DNA from: CAYMAI01 sp964388445
GTDB lineage: Bacteria; 4484-113; JAGGVC01
Direction: 5' to 3'
Length of the DNA: 64,000 nt
Assembly (NCBI GenBank): GCA_964388445.1
Contig: CAYMAI010000010.1
Location: 1-64,000, forward strand
The notes beneath the pieces are model-generated. The model had not been told where the DNA came from. It saw nothing but the letters and a program-made list of their open reading frames with translations, and ran no database searches. Below are positions 7,984 through 17,215 of this stretch, in pieces (position 1 is the stretch's first letter; every line of letters starts with the position of its first letter). Position numbers and translations under genes: made by a program.

Positions 7984-8223
7984 ATGAAAGAAAGTGAAAG
8001 TGCGGAAAGAGTGGAGCGCGTCAGGAAGCCGCGAAAGTGTCCCGCGTGCGGGTTTTCGCCGGTCGCGACGATTCAATACGGATATCCCACGACGCTTATA
8101 AACTGGGAAAAGGAATACAAGAGCGGAAGAAGAGTTCTCGGCGGATGTTTTATCGATCCGGAAAACCCCGACTGGTATTGCACGAACTGCCATCTCGATA
8201 TTTACCGCAAAAAAAGTCGATAA
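7984..8223 (+). CDS. Small zinc-ribbon protein
   Basis: This encodes a 79-residue protein with two Cys pairs, CPAC near residue 20 and CTNC near residue 68, that should bind one zinc ion. Between them lie an aromatic strand and WEKEYKSGRRVLGGCF. The start at ATG 7984 has GGGAG 8 bases upstream. Function unknown: such ribbons serve in protein or nucleic-acid contacts. It stands alone, divergent from the aldo/keto reductase. Confidence 0.7.
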   Translation: MKESESAERVERVRKPRKCPACGFSPVATIQYGYPTTLINWEKEYKSGRRVLGGCFIDPENPDWYCTNCHLDIYRKKSR

Positions 8224-8384
8224 ACTTTTTGGACGAATAGAAGGACCATCCGTTGCTTCCGCGTTTCGAGCCGCCGGCGAACGCGTCCGATGCCAGACGG
8301 TTATTAAAAAATGGAACGGCTGCGTGCCGCTATAATGGCGGGCGGCATTTCAATGGTGCAGCTGCCCTATGCAACGGAGGCGGT

Positions 8385-8825
8385 ATGACGGTCAAGCGTA
8401 TGGATAACGTCGGCATCGTGGTAGAAAACCTCGACGCCGCCATCGATTTTTTCACGGTACTCGGACTCGAGTTCGAAGGGCGCGCGCATATCGAAGGGGA
8501 CTGGGCGGATGGCGTCACCGGATTGCGCGATATGCGCGTCGAGATTGCCATGATGCGCACGCCGGACGGTCACAGCCGTATCGAGCTGTCCCGTTTCCTT
8601 GCGCCTCCCGTTGCCGCCGATCACCGTAGCGACCCTGTTAACGCCCTCGGCTACTTGCGCGTCATGTTCGCCGTGGAGGACATCGGCGAAACGCTCTCCC
8701 GGCTCGAAGGGTGCGGCGCGGTGCTCGCCGGCGAAATTGTCCAGTATAAAAACGCCTATCGGCTTTGCTATATCCGCGGCCCCGAGGGAATACTCATCGG
8801 ACTCGCACAAGAGCTTGGGCGGTAG
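8385..8825 (+). CDS. VOC (glyoxalase/bleomycin-resistance fold) protein
   Basis: This encodes a 146-residue protein of the vicinal-oxygen-chelate superfamily. The two beta-alpha-beta-beta-beta modules are visible: VGIVVENLDAAIDFF near the N terminus, and MFAVEDIGETLSRLEGCGA in the second half. The first metal ligand, usually His before VGI, is Asn here (MDNVGI). The terminal Glu usually seen in the last strand is not obvious (GILIGLAQEL). It may therefore bind a ligand rather than a catalytic metal. GGAGG precedes ATG 8385. A TATAAT at 8331-8336 is a likely -10. Confidence 0.8.
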   Translation: MTVKRMDNVGIVVENLDAAIDFFTVLGLEFEGRAHIEGDWADGVTGLRDMRVEIAMMRTPDGHSRIELSRFLAPPVAADHRSDPVNALGYLRVMFAVEDIGETLSRLEGCGAVLAGEIVQYKNAYRLCYIRGPEGILIGLAQELGR

Positions 8826-8918
8826 AATGCCCGGCAAAAATGTTACAGGTTCGGTTTGCCGTTTGTTCGCGCGCAAGGTGAATCGTAGCTGCCGCGGCGG
8901 CGCGGGGCGCGGCGATAT

Positions 8919-11900
8919 TTATGCGGAATCGCTCGACAGAGCAACTTCCGCGTTCTCGATTTCTATCGATAAACTGCCGTGATTGTTCGCGACCCGGCCA
9001 GTAACGGCGGCGATTTCGCCCGGTCTGAGCAGGTGTCTCGCCCTGTCGTACGCGTCCGGCCACATCACGCAGTTTACTATCCCCTCCGGCCTGTCCAGCG
9101 TGACGAACCGCATCCGCCTGTCCTGCTTCGTCACCGTTCGCCGCGCTTCGATGACGTAGCCCGCCGCCGCGACCCGCCGCCCGGCGTATCGTGCCAATTC
9201 GGTCTCCGAAATCACGGGTGCGCCGTGCGTTTCTCCGGCGCGATTAGGAGAGCCGTTCGCGCATCCGAGCCTTGAAAGCGCGTCCGCGATTTCGCGGCGC
9301 CAGATTTCCACGGGATGCGCGCGCGGCGAAAATCCGAGTGCGCGCCATTCCGCCAGCGCCATTTCGCGCGGCGACGGCGCGGGGAGCCGCGGAACATCGA
9401 ATCCATTTTCCGCAGCGCGGTCGAACAGCTCCGCGCCGGAAGCCGCTTCGCCCGCGGCATACGCGAGCGCGGGCGCCGTTCCGCCGCCGGAAAAGTCCGT
9501 TTCCGCGCCGAAAACCTGCGCAAGCCAGTGCAGTTCGTTCCGGTTCGGTTTTCCGCCCGAATTTTCCGGTAATCCAAGCCGGTCGAGCGCGCCGGAATCC
9601 ACAAGGTAACGCGCCTCGCCGCCGGACGGCCGGACGCGCGCGAAAAAGTCCGCCGCGCCGGTGAAGCGTGCCTCGCCGCGCCGGGCGATAATCCTTTCCC
9701 TCAGCGCGCCGGACAGCCCGAAAATCGCCCGAAGCCCGGTGCGAATCGCCGGCTTTTCCACGCCGCTCGCGTCCCTGAATGTTTGCGCCGTCCAGCGGTC
9801 GAAACTTTCGTTCACGCAGGGCGGAAGCACGCGCACCCCCATCCTCCGCGCCTCGCTTACGTACGTTTGCGGTCCGCTCGTGATGTAGTAAATCCCGCTG
9901 CCGTTCGAGAGAACCGCCGCCATGTATTCCGACGGAAAATGCTCCTTGAGATATACCGCGAGCCCGCTCACGCGCGCGAACGCCGCTGCGTGCGCCTTGC
10001 AAAAGCTGTATCCCGCGAAGCTTCGAAGTTCGTCCGCCAGCTTTTCCACCGCGTCGCGCGGTATCCCGCGCTCCGCGCACCTGCGCCTGAAATCGCCGAG
10101 CGCCACCGCCATCAGTTCGCCGCCGCGAAGCGAGCGCTCCTTCCCGCTCATCGCGCGCCGGAACGTGTCCGCCTCGGCCCAACTCATCCCGGCGATTTCG
10201 TGCGCCACCTGCATCACCTGTTCCTGAAACACCAGTTTGCCGTAGGAGTTTTTAAGCACCGGTTCGAGTTCGGGCAATAGGTAACTCGCCTTTTCGAGTC
10301 CCAGCCGGCAACGCACGTATTGCTCCTTCGCTCCCGTGCCAGCCGCGCCGGGGCGGATGACGCTCGTGTTTATCGTCGCTTCGGCATAGGTCTCGCACTT
10401 CGTCAACAGATAAAGCTCGCGCATGCCGGGGCTTTCGATGTCGAAGCAACCGACGGTCTTCGCCTCTCGCATCCGCTTTTTCGTGCGCGCGTCCGCGTAT
10501 ATCGCGTCCACGTCCTGCGGGTCTATTTCGAGCTTCGCGCCGACGTCGCGCATCGTTTGCTGCACGGTTTCGAGCGCGCGCAGCGACAATACGTCGATTT
10601 TGACGAGCCCGGCGTCTTCGACGCCCCACATGTCGAGCTGAGTCAAAAGTATGCCGCTCTTCGCGGTCGGCTGGACGGGCAGAAACCGCGTCAGGTTGCC
10701 GGGCGAAATCACGACGCCGCCGCAGTGAACCGAAAGGTGCATCGGGAATCCCGCGAGTCCCGCCGCGACGCCGGTTATCCGCCGGTGCGGCTCTTCCCGA
10801 AGCTGCGCCACCGCGGGATTCGCGTCGAAGTCCGGGTCGCCGATGTATTCCAGCTGGCGGCCGCGCAGCCCCGATAGAAGCCGGGTCACTTTCGTTATCT
10901 GCGTGCCGGAATAGCCGAGGACCTTCGCCACTTCGCGATAGCCGCTTTTCGCCTGGAAAGTCACGAACGTGCAAACGTTCGCCACGCGCCCGGCGCCGTA
11001 TTTTTTGTATAGATATTCGTACACCCGGTCGCGGTCGCGCCATGAAAAGTCAATGTCGATGTCGGGCAGGCTTTTGCGCTCCGGATTAAGGAACCGCTCG
11101 AAAAACAAATCGTGCCGTATCGGGTCGACGTCGGTTATCCCCAGCGCGTACGCGACGAGGCTGTTCGCCGCGCTGCCCCTGCCGATGGTGAACATTTTCT
11201 GCCGGTGCGCCCAGTTTACGACGTCGTGCAGAATCAGAAAGTACGGGACGAACCTGCCGTCCGTGATGATGCGGATTTCGTATTCGAGCTGGTTGTAATA
11301 CTTCGCACCCGCGCCGGGGATGCGGCTTTTCAGTCCGCCCGTGCAAAGGTCGTGAAATCGCTGCCACTCGGAGGTTCCCGGAGGCAGAGGAAACTTCGGA
11401 AAGTACCATTTGCCGAGGTTCGGCGCGAATCCGCACCTGTCCGCGATTTCCGCGGCGTTTTTCAGCGCGGCAGGATAGCGCGAGAAAAGCGTCCGCATTT
11501 CCGCGCCGGAAAGAATCTTTTGAGACGGCTGTGCCACTTCGCCGCGGCGAAGCGCGGCAATCGTAGTAAGTTCGCGCATCGCGCGCAGCGCGTAATGGCG
11601 CGTGATTTCCGCGCCCGTTCCGGTCGCGAAATACGCCGCCGCGCTCGCGACGAGCGGAATTCCGCAAGTCTCCGCATAGTCCGCGATTTTCGCCGCGCGC
11701 CGCCTGTCCGCGTCGAATTCCGTAAGGACGATTTCGGCGAACACCCGATTTTTCCACTTGCTTTTTTCAAATCCTAGTTCGCTGCCCTTGCCGCCGGTTT
11801 TTTGCTCGAAAAACCCGAGGAGTTCGATCCACGGCGAAACAACGGCGAGTCCGTCCGGATTTGCCGCCGCGAGCGCGGGTATCAGCCGGAAATCCCGGTC

Positions 11901-12254
11901 GCAGTGCCGCGCCGTAATCAACTCGCACATCGTTTCGTAGCCCTTTTCGTTTTCGCAGAGCAAAACGGCGTACTTCCACCAACCCGCCGCCGGCGCCGGG
12001 TCGCGCGCGGGCTCGGAGGGTGCGGGGGCGGGACGCGGCTCCGTAATCGCGGCGCCGATTATCGGCCGGATTCCGGCGCGGTTGCATTCCTCGATGAACA
12101 CCGTCATCCCGTACACGCCGTCCGTGTCGGTAAGCGCCAGCGCGCCCATCCCCATCGCCGCGGCGCGGTCCACGAGTTCGCCCGGCATGTTCGCGCCCGC
12201 CTGCATCGAATAGCAGGAGTGAACGTGAAGGTGTGTGAAAGCGCCGTCCGTCAT
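8919..12254 (-). CDS. dnaE2: Error-prone DNA polymerase III alpha, DnaE2-type
   Basis: This encodes a 1111-residue C-family polymerase, about the usual DnaE2 length and shorter than the DnaE at 50844. An N-terminal PHP domain begins HLHVHSCYS, with TDTDGVYG following. The polymerase core has GRGSAANS, PDIDIDF (two catalytic Asp) and VKIDVLSLRALE (third Asp). A C-terminal OB fold reads VTKQDRRMRFVTLD and SLSIEIENAEV. DnaE2 copies past lesions with ImuB and RecA-type partners after DNA damage. Start ATG 12254 has GAGG 8 bases upstream. An ImuB-like gene lies 1 kb away on the same strand. DnaE2 is divergent from the DUF72 gene across a 32-base gap whose TTATAA core could serve as -10 in both directions. 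Confidence 0.9.
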   Translation of the reverse strand: MTDGAFTHLHVHSCYSMQAGANMPGELVDRAAAMGMGALALTDTDGVYGMTVFIEECNRAGIRPIIGAAITEPRPAPAPSEPARDPAPAAGWWKYAVLLCENEKGYETMCELITARHCDRDFRLIPALAAANPDGLAVVSPWIELLGFFEQKTGGKGSELGFEKSKWKNRVFAEIVLTEFDADRRRAAKIADYAETCGIPLVASAAAYFATGTGAEITRHYALRAMRELTTIAALRRGEVAQPSQKILSGAEMRTLFSRYPAALKNAAEIADRCGFAPNLGKWYFPKFPLPPGTSEWQRFHDLCTGGLKSRIPGAGAKYYNQLEYEIRIITDGRFVPYFLILHDVVNWAHRQKMFTIGRGSAANSLVAYALGITDVDPIRHDLFFERFLNPERKSLPDIDIDFSWRDRDRVYEYLYKKYGAGRVANVCTFVTFQAKSGYREVAKVLGYSGTQITKVTRLLSGLRGRQLEYIGDPDFDANPAVAQLREEPHRRITGVAAGLAGFPMHLSVHCGGVVISPGNLTRFLPVQPTAKSGILLTQLDMWGVEDAGLVKIDVLSLRALETVQQTMRDVGAKLEIDPQDVDAIYADARTKKRMREAKTVGCFDIESPGMRELYLLTKCETYAEATINTSVIRPGAAGTGAKEQYVRCRLGLEKASYLLPELEPVLKNSYGKLVFQEQVMQVAHEIAGMSWAEADTFRRAMSGKERSLRGGELMAVALGDFRRRCAERGIPRDAVEKLADELRSFAGYSFCKAHAAAFARVSGLAVYLKEHFPSEYMAAVLSNGSGIYYITSGPQTYVSEARRMGVRVLPPCVNESFDRWTAQTFRDASGVEKPAIRTGLRAIFGLSGALRERIIARRGEARFTGAADFFARVRPSGGEARYLVDSGALDRLGLPENSGGKPNRNELHWLAQVFGAETDFSGGGTAPALAYAAGEAASGAELFDRAAENGFDVPRLPAPSPREMALAEWRALGFSPRAHPVEIWRREIADALSRLGCANGSPNRAGETHGAPVISETELARYAGRRVAAAGYVIEARRTVTKQDRRMRFVTLDRPEGIVNCVMWPDAYDRARHLLRPGEIAAVTGRVANNHGSLSIEIENAEVALSSDSA

Positions 12255-12274
12255 GCTCCGAACCTCGCAAGACT

Positions 12275-12287
12275 TATAATTCCGCGG
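12275..12287 (+). promoter_or_regulatory. Leaderless promoter of DUF72 gene
   Basis: TATAAT at 12275-12280 is followed by exactly six bases and then the GTG start at 12287. Transcription would start at the first base of the start codon. No Shine-Dalgarno sequence is present. Confidence 0.6.
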
Positions 12288-13231
12288 TGGAAATTCTCAC
12301 GGGCACATCGGGATGGAGCTATCCGGAATGGATAGGCGCGTTCTATCCGCAGGGGACGCCGCGCTCGAAAATGCTCGAAGCGTACGCGTCGCGGTTTTCC
12401 GCGGCGGAAGTGAACTCCACCTATTACCGGCTGCCCGCCGCGAAGACCGTGGAAGGCTGGGTGGAAAAAACCGCCGGCAGCGTGACGTTCGCCGTAAAAC
12501 TCCCGAAAGAACTCACGCATACCGGCAGCCCAATCGCCGGAAGCGCGGATGCGGGATGGAAACCCGGCGCCGATGCCGAGCGCGCTGCGAAGGCGGCGCT
12601 GGAGTGCGTGGCGCCGCTCGAAGGCGCGGGCGCGATGGGCGCGCTTCTCGCGCAGTTCCCGTCCAGCTTCCACCGCACGCGCGAAAATTCGCGCTACCTC
12701 GGCTGGCTTAGGCGCGCGATGGGAAACCGGCCGCTCGTTTTCGAATTCAGAAATGCCGAATGGATTCGCCCCGAAGTCTTGAAATGGCTTTCGGAGACAG
12801 GCACCGGATTTGCCTGCGCCGACCAGCCGCGGCTCTCCGGTCTTATGCCGCCGTTCTTCCTCGCCACTTCGGACACCGGCTACGTCAGAATGCACGGGCG
12901 AAACGCCGCCAATTGGTGGACGGGCGACAACGTGACGCGGTACGAATACGACTATTCCGGCGCGGAAATGGCTAAATGGGCGAAGGTGATGGAGCGTGCG
13001 GAAGAAAGCCCCGCCGCTATTCCGCTCGACGAAAACGCTGAAGTTTTTTTGAAAGAGCGCGGCGTCCTCGACCTTGAAAAGCTCCCCGGTTTCGGGACGG
13101 AAGAAAAACGCGAGATTCTTAAAAAAATCTTCTTTTTCTACAACAATCATTCGCACGCGTACGCAGCGAAAAACGCGCTCAAATTCCGCGAAATGCTGAT
13201 GCGGGGCGCGCCGGACGCGCCGGAGGGATGA
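12287..13231 (+). CDS. DUF72 (YecE-like) protein
   Basis: This encodes a 314-residue member of DUF72, a TIM-barrel family of uncertain biochemical role often found near DNA-repair genes. Recognisable parts are GTSGWSYPEW at the N terminus, EVNSTYYRLP near residue 45, FEFRNAEW in the middle and the HGRNAANWW segment followed by YEYDYS. GTG 12287 is used because TATAAT lies six bases before it and there is no ribosome-binding site. It sits between the divergent dnaE2 and the convergent imuB-like gene, so it may belong to the same damage-response locus. Confidence 0.88.
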   Translation: MEILTGTSGWSYPEWIGAFYPQGTPRSKMLEAYASRFSAAEVNSTYYRLPAAKTVEGWVEKTAGSVTFAVKLPKELTHTGSPIAGSADAGWKPGADAERAAKAALECVAPLEGAGAMGALLAQFPSSFHRTRENSRYLGWLRRAMGNRPLVFEFRNAEWIRPEVLKWLSETGTGFACADQPRLSGLMPPFFLATSDTGYVRMHGRNAANWWTGDNVTRYEYDYSGAEMAKWAKVMERAEESPAAIPLDENAEVFLKERGVLDLEKLPGFGTEEKREILKKIFFFYNNHSHAYAAKNALKFREMLMRGAPDAPEG

Positions 13232-13251
13232 TTTCGAGCGGCGCCGTTCGT

Positions 13252-14319
13252 TCATACTCCCGCCCCCGCAAGCTGGCTCGCCGTTTTAATCGCGTCGAAC
13301 CCGTATTTAGTGCGCACGCGGTTGACGCTTTCCTCGATGCGCACGGCCTTGACGCGCGACTCCGGGACGAACAGCTTTTCTTGCGCGACATGCGGATAGA
13401 ACCTAGATGCGGCAAGCTCCGCCGCGATGACGTTCACGCGCCTTGAGTGAGCGCGAGCGGCGAGCTCCGCCGATGCGGCGATGAAATCGCAGGCGTGCGG
13501 CGCCGGCTCGGACAGCGTCAGACCCGCGGCGCGCTTTCCGCCGTCTATGTAATGTAGCGTCAGGTCGAGCCGCCTTATCGCGCGCGGCGCGCTTTCGGCG
13601 AACAACAGATAAGAAATCCGCCAGCAAAGAATTTCAAGGTAGGGCGCAAGCTCCCGCAGCGACGACACCCCCGGATGTGCCACCGGCACTCGCTCGACCG
13701 CGGCCTGCGGCTTTTCCGATACTCGCGGCGGCGAAACGTCCAAGCCGCGGCTTTGGCGAAACGCGATATGCGCGAGCCGCCTGCCGAGCATCAAATCTAT
13801 CGCGCCGCGTTCGAGCCGCGCAACGTCGCCGAGCTGGCGAAGCCCGATGCGGCTAAGACTCTCGATTGCGGGCGGCGGAAGGTAAAGCGCTCGAAGCGGC
13901 AACGGCGCGACCGCGTCCGCCTCTTCGCCCGCGGGCACGAGAAAGCCGTCGATGCATTCCCGCCACCGCCAGAACGCGACGAGCCTTGCGACGGTGACGC
14001 TTTGCGCGACGCACACCGCCGCGAGCGCGGCGCCGCTATGCGCGCGCAGAAGTTCGCGAAGCGCGGCGCGGCTTACGGCGAGCAAGTCGGGATAGATAAG
14101 CGAGCAGCCCGAAAAATCCGCCAGCCAGTCGGCGCGCGGGCGCGGCTCCACCGCTGGGGCGAACCGCCAGAGCAGCGCGCGCCCGGCCTCGGGCCAAAGC
14201 TCGCCGGTTTTCGCGCCGTCCGGAAACGGCGCACGGAGCGCGGAGCCGCCCTTCGGCGACGCCAGCCTGTACCACGCGAACGCGCGCCCGAATTTCCCGC
14301 TCGAATTACCGCAATACAC
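13252..14319 (-). CDS. imuB: ImuB-like Y-family polymerase homologue, short
   Basis: This 355-residue protein resembles ImuB, a non-catalytic Y-family polymerase homologue that works with DnaE2 in lesion bypass. Evidence: WLADFSGCSLIY where active enzymes have the SIDEA-LD motif, the helix-hairpin-helix part IESLSRIGLRQLGDVARL followed by GRRLAHIAF, and a little-finger-like C terminus ending VNRVRTKYGFDAI. The catalytic acidic residues are absent. It is shorter than the family, with about 65 residues before the WLADFSG segment. The short form is supported by a promoter placing transcription start at the GTG and by an in-frame stop two codons upstream. No ImuA/SulA-like partner is in the window. 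Confidence 0.7.
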   Translation of the reverse strand: MYCGNSSGKFGRAFAWYRLASPKGGSALRAPFPDGAKTGELWPEAGRALLWRFAPAVEPRPRADWLADFSGCSLIYPDLLAVSRAALRELLRAHSGAALAAVCVAQSVTVARLVAFWRWRECIDGFLVPAGEEADAVAPLPLRALYLPPPAIESLSRIGLRQLGDVARLERGAIDLMLGRRLAHIAFRQSRGLDVSPPRVSEKPQAAVERVPVAHPGVSSLRELAPYLEILCWRISYLLFAESAPRAIRRLDLTLHYIDGGKRAAGLTLSEPAPHACDFIAASAELAARAHSRRVNVIAAELAASRFYPHVAQEKLFVPESRVKAVRIEESVNRVRTKYGFDAIKTASQLAGAGV

Positions 14320-14325
14320 CCGTTA

Positions 14326-14353
14326 AGTATATCTTATTGCGGCCGGTTGTCAA
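14326..14353 (-). promoter_or_regulatory. Leaderless promoter of imuB-like gene
   Basis: On the minus strand, TTGACA (14353-14348), a 16-base spacer and TATACT (14331-14326) are followed by six bases and the GTG at 14319. This is the best -35/-10 pair in the neighbourhood and predicts a leaderless mRNA. Confidence 0.7.
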
Positions 14354-14475
14354 GGATATACGGAATATCGGCGTGCGCTTCGGCGAATCCGCAACGCCGG
14401 GCCAATCAGCACGGTTCTCGAATGCGCGGCGAAATGACCGGTTTCGCGGATGCAATTTCGTTTTAGCCGGTCAAT

Positions 14476-14504
14476 TTGACAACGCCTTTCGCCTAAAGTA
14501 GATT
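14476..14504 (+). promoter_or_regulatory. Probable katG promoter and long leader
   Basis: TTGACA (14476-14481), a 17-base spacer and TAGATT (14499-14504) give a good promoter. The -35 overlaps an inverted repeat GTCAA-T-TTGAC (14470-14480) that could be an operator. The transcript would have a leader of about 250 bases before katG; I see no terminator or known riboswitch in it. Confidence 0.55.
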
Positions 14505-14761
14505 ATCCTGTGTTGCTCGACAAACAGCTTACTTGTCCGGAATTGCGATAGATCGACGGCGGCCGTCTTTCCCCGGAAAGCGCGGAATGCCGATTTAATC
14601 ATTCACGAAATTCGGATGAGGTTTCCGGTGAATGGGAGTGAACCGGCACATCGTTCGCGGCGGGCTTGGATTTTGTCCACCGGCCGGGACTATTAATCGA
14701 TGTGCGCGGCTATGCAATCGCTCCCGAACAACCGAACGGTAAAACTCAAGGAGTGATTGAA

Positions 14762-16936
14762 ATGAGTGAAGAAAACAAGTGTCCTTTCAGCCACATAGCG
14801 GGCATCGGACGAACAAACCGCGATTGGTGGCCCGGCCGGTTGAGGCTGGAGCTTTTGCACCAACATTCGGCTAAATCCGACCCGATGGGCAAAGACTTCG
14901 ACTACGCGAAGGAGTTTAAAAGCCTCGACTACAAAGCGCTGAAAAAAGACTTGGTCATGCTGATGACCGACTCGCAGGATTGGTGGCCGGCGGATTTCGG
15001 CCACTACGGGCCATTTTTTATCCGGATGGCTTGGCACGCCGCCGGCACGTATCGTATCAGCGACGGGCGAGGCGGGGGCGGACGCGGCCAGCAGCGTTTC
15101 GCGCCGCTCGATGCTTGGCCCGACAATGTCAATCTGGACAAAGCTCGCCGGCTTCTTTGGCAGGTAAAGCAGAAATACGGCGGCAAAATTTCTTGGGCCG
15201 ACTTGATTATTTTGGCTGGAAACGTCGCGCTGGAATCTATGGGTTTCAGGACTTTTGGTTTCGGCGGGGGCCGCGCGGACGTATGGGAGCCTGACGAGGA
15301 TGTGAATTGGGGCGAGGAAATCGCATGGCTCGGCGACGACAAACGGTTTGGCGGCGATCGGGATCTCGGGCCGTTCGGCGCGACCCATATGGGCCTCATA
15401 TACGTCAATCCGGAAGGCCCGAATGCCAGCGGCGATTTCATGGCTGCCGCAAAAGACATTCGCGCCACCTTCGGACGAATGGCGATGAATGACGAGGAAA
15501 CCGTCGCTCTGATTGCCGGCGGCCACACTTTCGGCAAGTGCCACGGCGCCGCTCCGGAATCGCACAAAGGGCCGGACCCCGAAGCCGCTCCGCTGGAGGC
15601 GCAAGGGTTGGGCTGGATTAGCGATTACGGAAAGGGACACGGCGCCGACACAGTTTCGAGCGGCATAGAAGTGACATGGACGAAAACGCCGGCGCTATGG
15701 AGCAACAATTTCTTCGAAAATCTTTTCAAATACGAATGGGAACTCGTCCAGTCTCCCGCAGGCGCAAAACAATGGGTGGCCAAGGACGCGCCGGAAATCA
15801 TTCCCGATGCGCACGTCCCGGGCAAATTCCACAAGCCGGCCATGCTGACAACGGATTTGACACTCCGCTTCGATCCTGAATTCGGAGAAATTTCGCGTAG
15901 GTTTTATGAAGACCCGCAGTCGTTCGCCGAAGCTTTCGCGCGCGCTTGGTTCAAGCTAACGCACAGGGATATGGGGCCGAAATGCCGCTACCTGGGGCCG
16001 GAAGTTCCCGAAGAAGACCTGGTTTGGCAAGACCCGATTCCGCGAGTCGATCACGAGCTTATCGACGACGGCGACATAGCCGCGCTTAAAAGCCGCATTC
16101 TTGCATCGGGACTGACTGTTTCGCAACTCGTCTCGACCGCTTGGGCGTCGGCTTCCACATTCCGCGGATCCGATAAGCGCGGCGGCGCCAACGGAGCGCG
16201 CATTCGCTTCGCGCCGCAAAAGGATTGGGAAGTCAACCAGCCGGAAAAATTGGCGAAAGCGCTGAAAGTACTCGAGGAAATACAATCCGAATTCAACGCT
16301 TCCGCGACCGGCGGAAAAAGAGTGTCGCTCGCCGACCTTATCGTACTCGCTGGCTGCGCCGGCGTCGAGCAAGCCGCAGCCAAAGCCGGCGTCGGCGCGA
16401 CGGTGCCGTTCAAACCCGGGCGCATGGACGCAAGGCAAGACCAAACCGACACGGATTCATTTTCCGTACTCGAACCCGTTTCCGACGGCTTCCGCAACTA
16501 TCAAAAAGGCAATCTAACGGCAACCGCCGAGCATTTTCTTATCGACAGGGCGCAGCTATTGACGCTTACGGCACCGGAAATGACGGCGCTTGTCGGCGGC
16601 TTGCGTGTGCTCGGCGCGAACTACGGCGGCTCCGAAAACGGCGTTTTCACCGTCCGGCCCGAAACGCTAACGAACGACTTTTTCGTGAACCTGCTCGACA
16701 TGGGCACGGAGTGGAAGCCCGTATCGGAGGCCGGAGACGTTTTCGAAGGCCGCGATCGAAAGACGGGCGAAGTCAGGTGGAGCGGTACGCGTGTGGACCT
16801 CGTTTTCGGCTCGAATTCGCAGCTGCGGGCAATCGCCGAGGTCTATGCAAGCGCGGACGCGCACGAGAAATTCGTTCGAGATTTCGTGGCTGCGTGGGAC
16901 AAAGTGATGAACCTGGACCGCTTCGACTTGGCGTAA
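14762..16936 (+). CDS. katG: Catalase-peroxidase
   Basis: This 724-residue haem enzyme destroys hydrogen peroxide and also acts as a peroxidase. The distal site FFIRMAWH gives Arg88, Trp91 and His92. The crosslinked adduct residues are present in the right contexts: the Trp is Trp91 itself, the Tyr is in LIYVNPEGP and the Met in FGRMAMND. The proximal His is in GGHTFGKCHG. The second, haem-free half is intact (LVSTAWASASTFRGSDKRGG onward). GGAG precedes ATG 14762; a longer frame from 14666 lacks support. It is monocistronic with its own promoter and points to exposure to oxygen. Confidence 0.97.
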   Translation: MSEENKCPFSHIAGIGRTNRDWWPGRLRLELLHQHSAKSDPMGKDFDYAKEFKSLDYKALKKDLVMLMTDSQDWWPADFGHYGPFFIRMAWHAAGTYRISDGRGGGGRGQQRFAPLDAWPDNVNLDKARRLLWQVKQKYGGKISWADLIILAGNVALESMGFRTFGFGGGRADVWEPDEDVNWGEEIAWLGDDKRFGGDRDLGPFGATHMGLIYVNPEGPNASGDFMAAAKDIRATFGRMAMNDEETVALIAGGHTFGKCHGAAPESHKGPDPEAAPLEAQGLGWISDYGKGHGADTVSSGIEVTWTKTPALWSNNFFENLFKYEWELVQSPAGAKQWVAKDAPEIIPDAHVPGKFHKPAMLTTDLTLRFDPEFGEISRRFYEDPQSFAEAFARAWFKLTHRDMGPKCRYLGPEVPEEDLVWQDPIPRVDHELIDDGDIAALKSRILASGLTVSQLVSTAWASASTFRGSDKRGGANGARIRFAPQKDWEVNQPEKLAKALKVLEEIQSEFNASATGGKRVSLADLIVLAGCAGVEQAAAKAGVGATVPFKPGRMDARQDQTDTDSFSVLEPVSDGFRNYQKGNLTATAEHFLIDRAQLLTLTAPEMTALVGGLRVLGANYGGSENGVFTVRPETLTNDFFVNLLDMGTEWKPVSEAGDVFEGRDRKTGEVRWSGTRVDLVFGSNSQLRAIAEVYASADAHEKFVRDFVAAWDKVMNLDRFDLA

Positions 16937-17215
16937 CCTGACGCTTACTTTTCCCGCTTGCGCACTTTTGTATGTATGGGCCCGGAGAAACCGCCCAGCG
17001 ATATTTCCGCGCGCTTGGGCAGTGCGTGAACAAAGATTTGCAAAAGCATAGACGGGTTCGTTGACTCCGGTTGCCGTCAAAAATGGAGGTTTACCCGGAT
17101 AATTCGCAGTCGAAACGATGCGCGGGGAGGGTTTGTGAATTTTGGGTTTTGCGTTATACTCCGCGCGGGCGGGCGTTTCGCCGCCGGCCGGATATGATTC
17201 GCTTGGAGGAAGCCC
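16937..17215 (+). promoter_or_regulatory. Intergenic region with hisC promoter
   Basis: No gene is visible. TTGTGA (17133-17138), 16 bases and TATACT (17155-17160) form a likely promoter with a leader of about 50 bases for hisC. Weak inverted repeats after katG lack a T-run, so I do not call a terminator. Confidence 0.5.

Noticed and set aside
7056..7997. 313-codon frame opposite the aldo/keto reductase
   Set aside because: Antisense shadow; the reductase motifs on the minus strand are complete.
12251..13255. 334-codon frame opposite DUF72
   Set aside because: Shadow; DUF72 is conserved along its length and has its own promoter.
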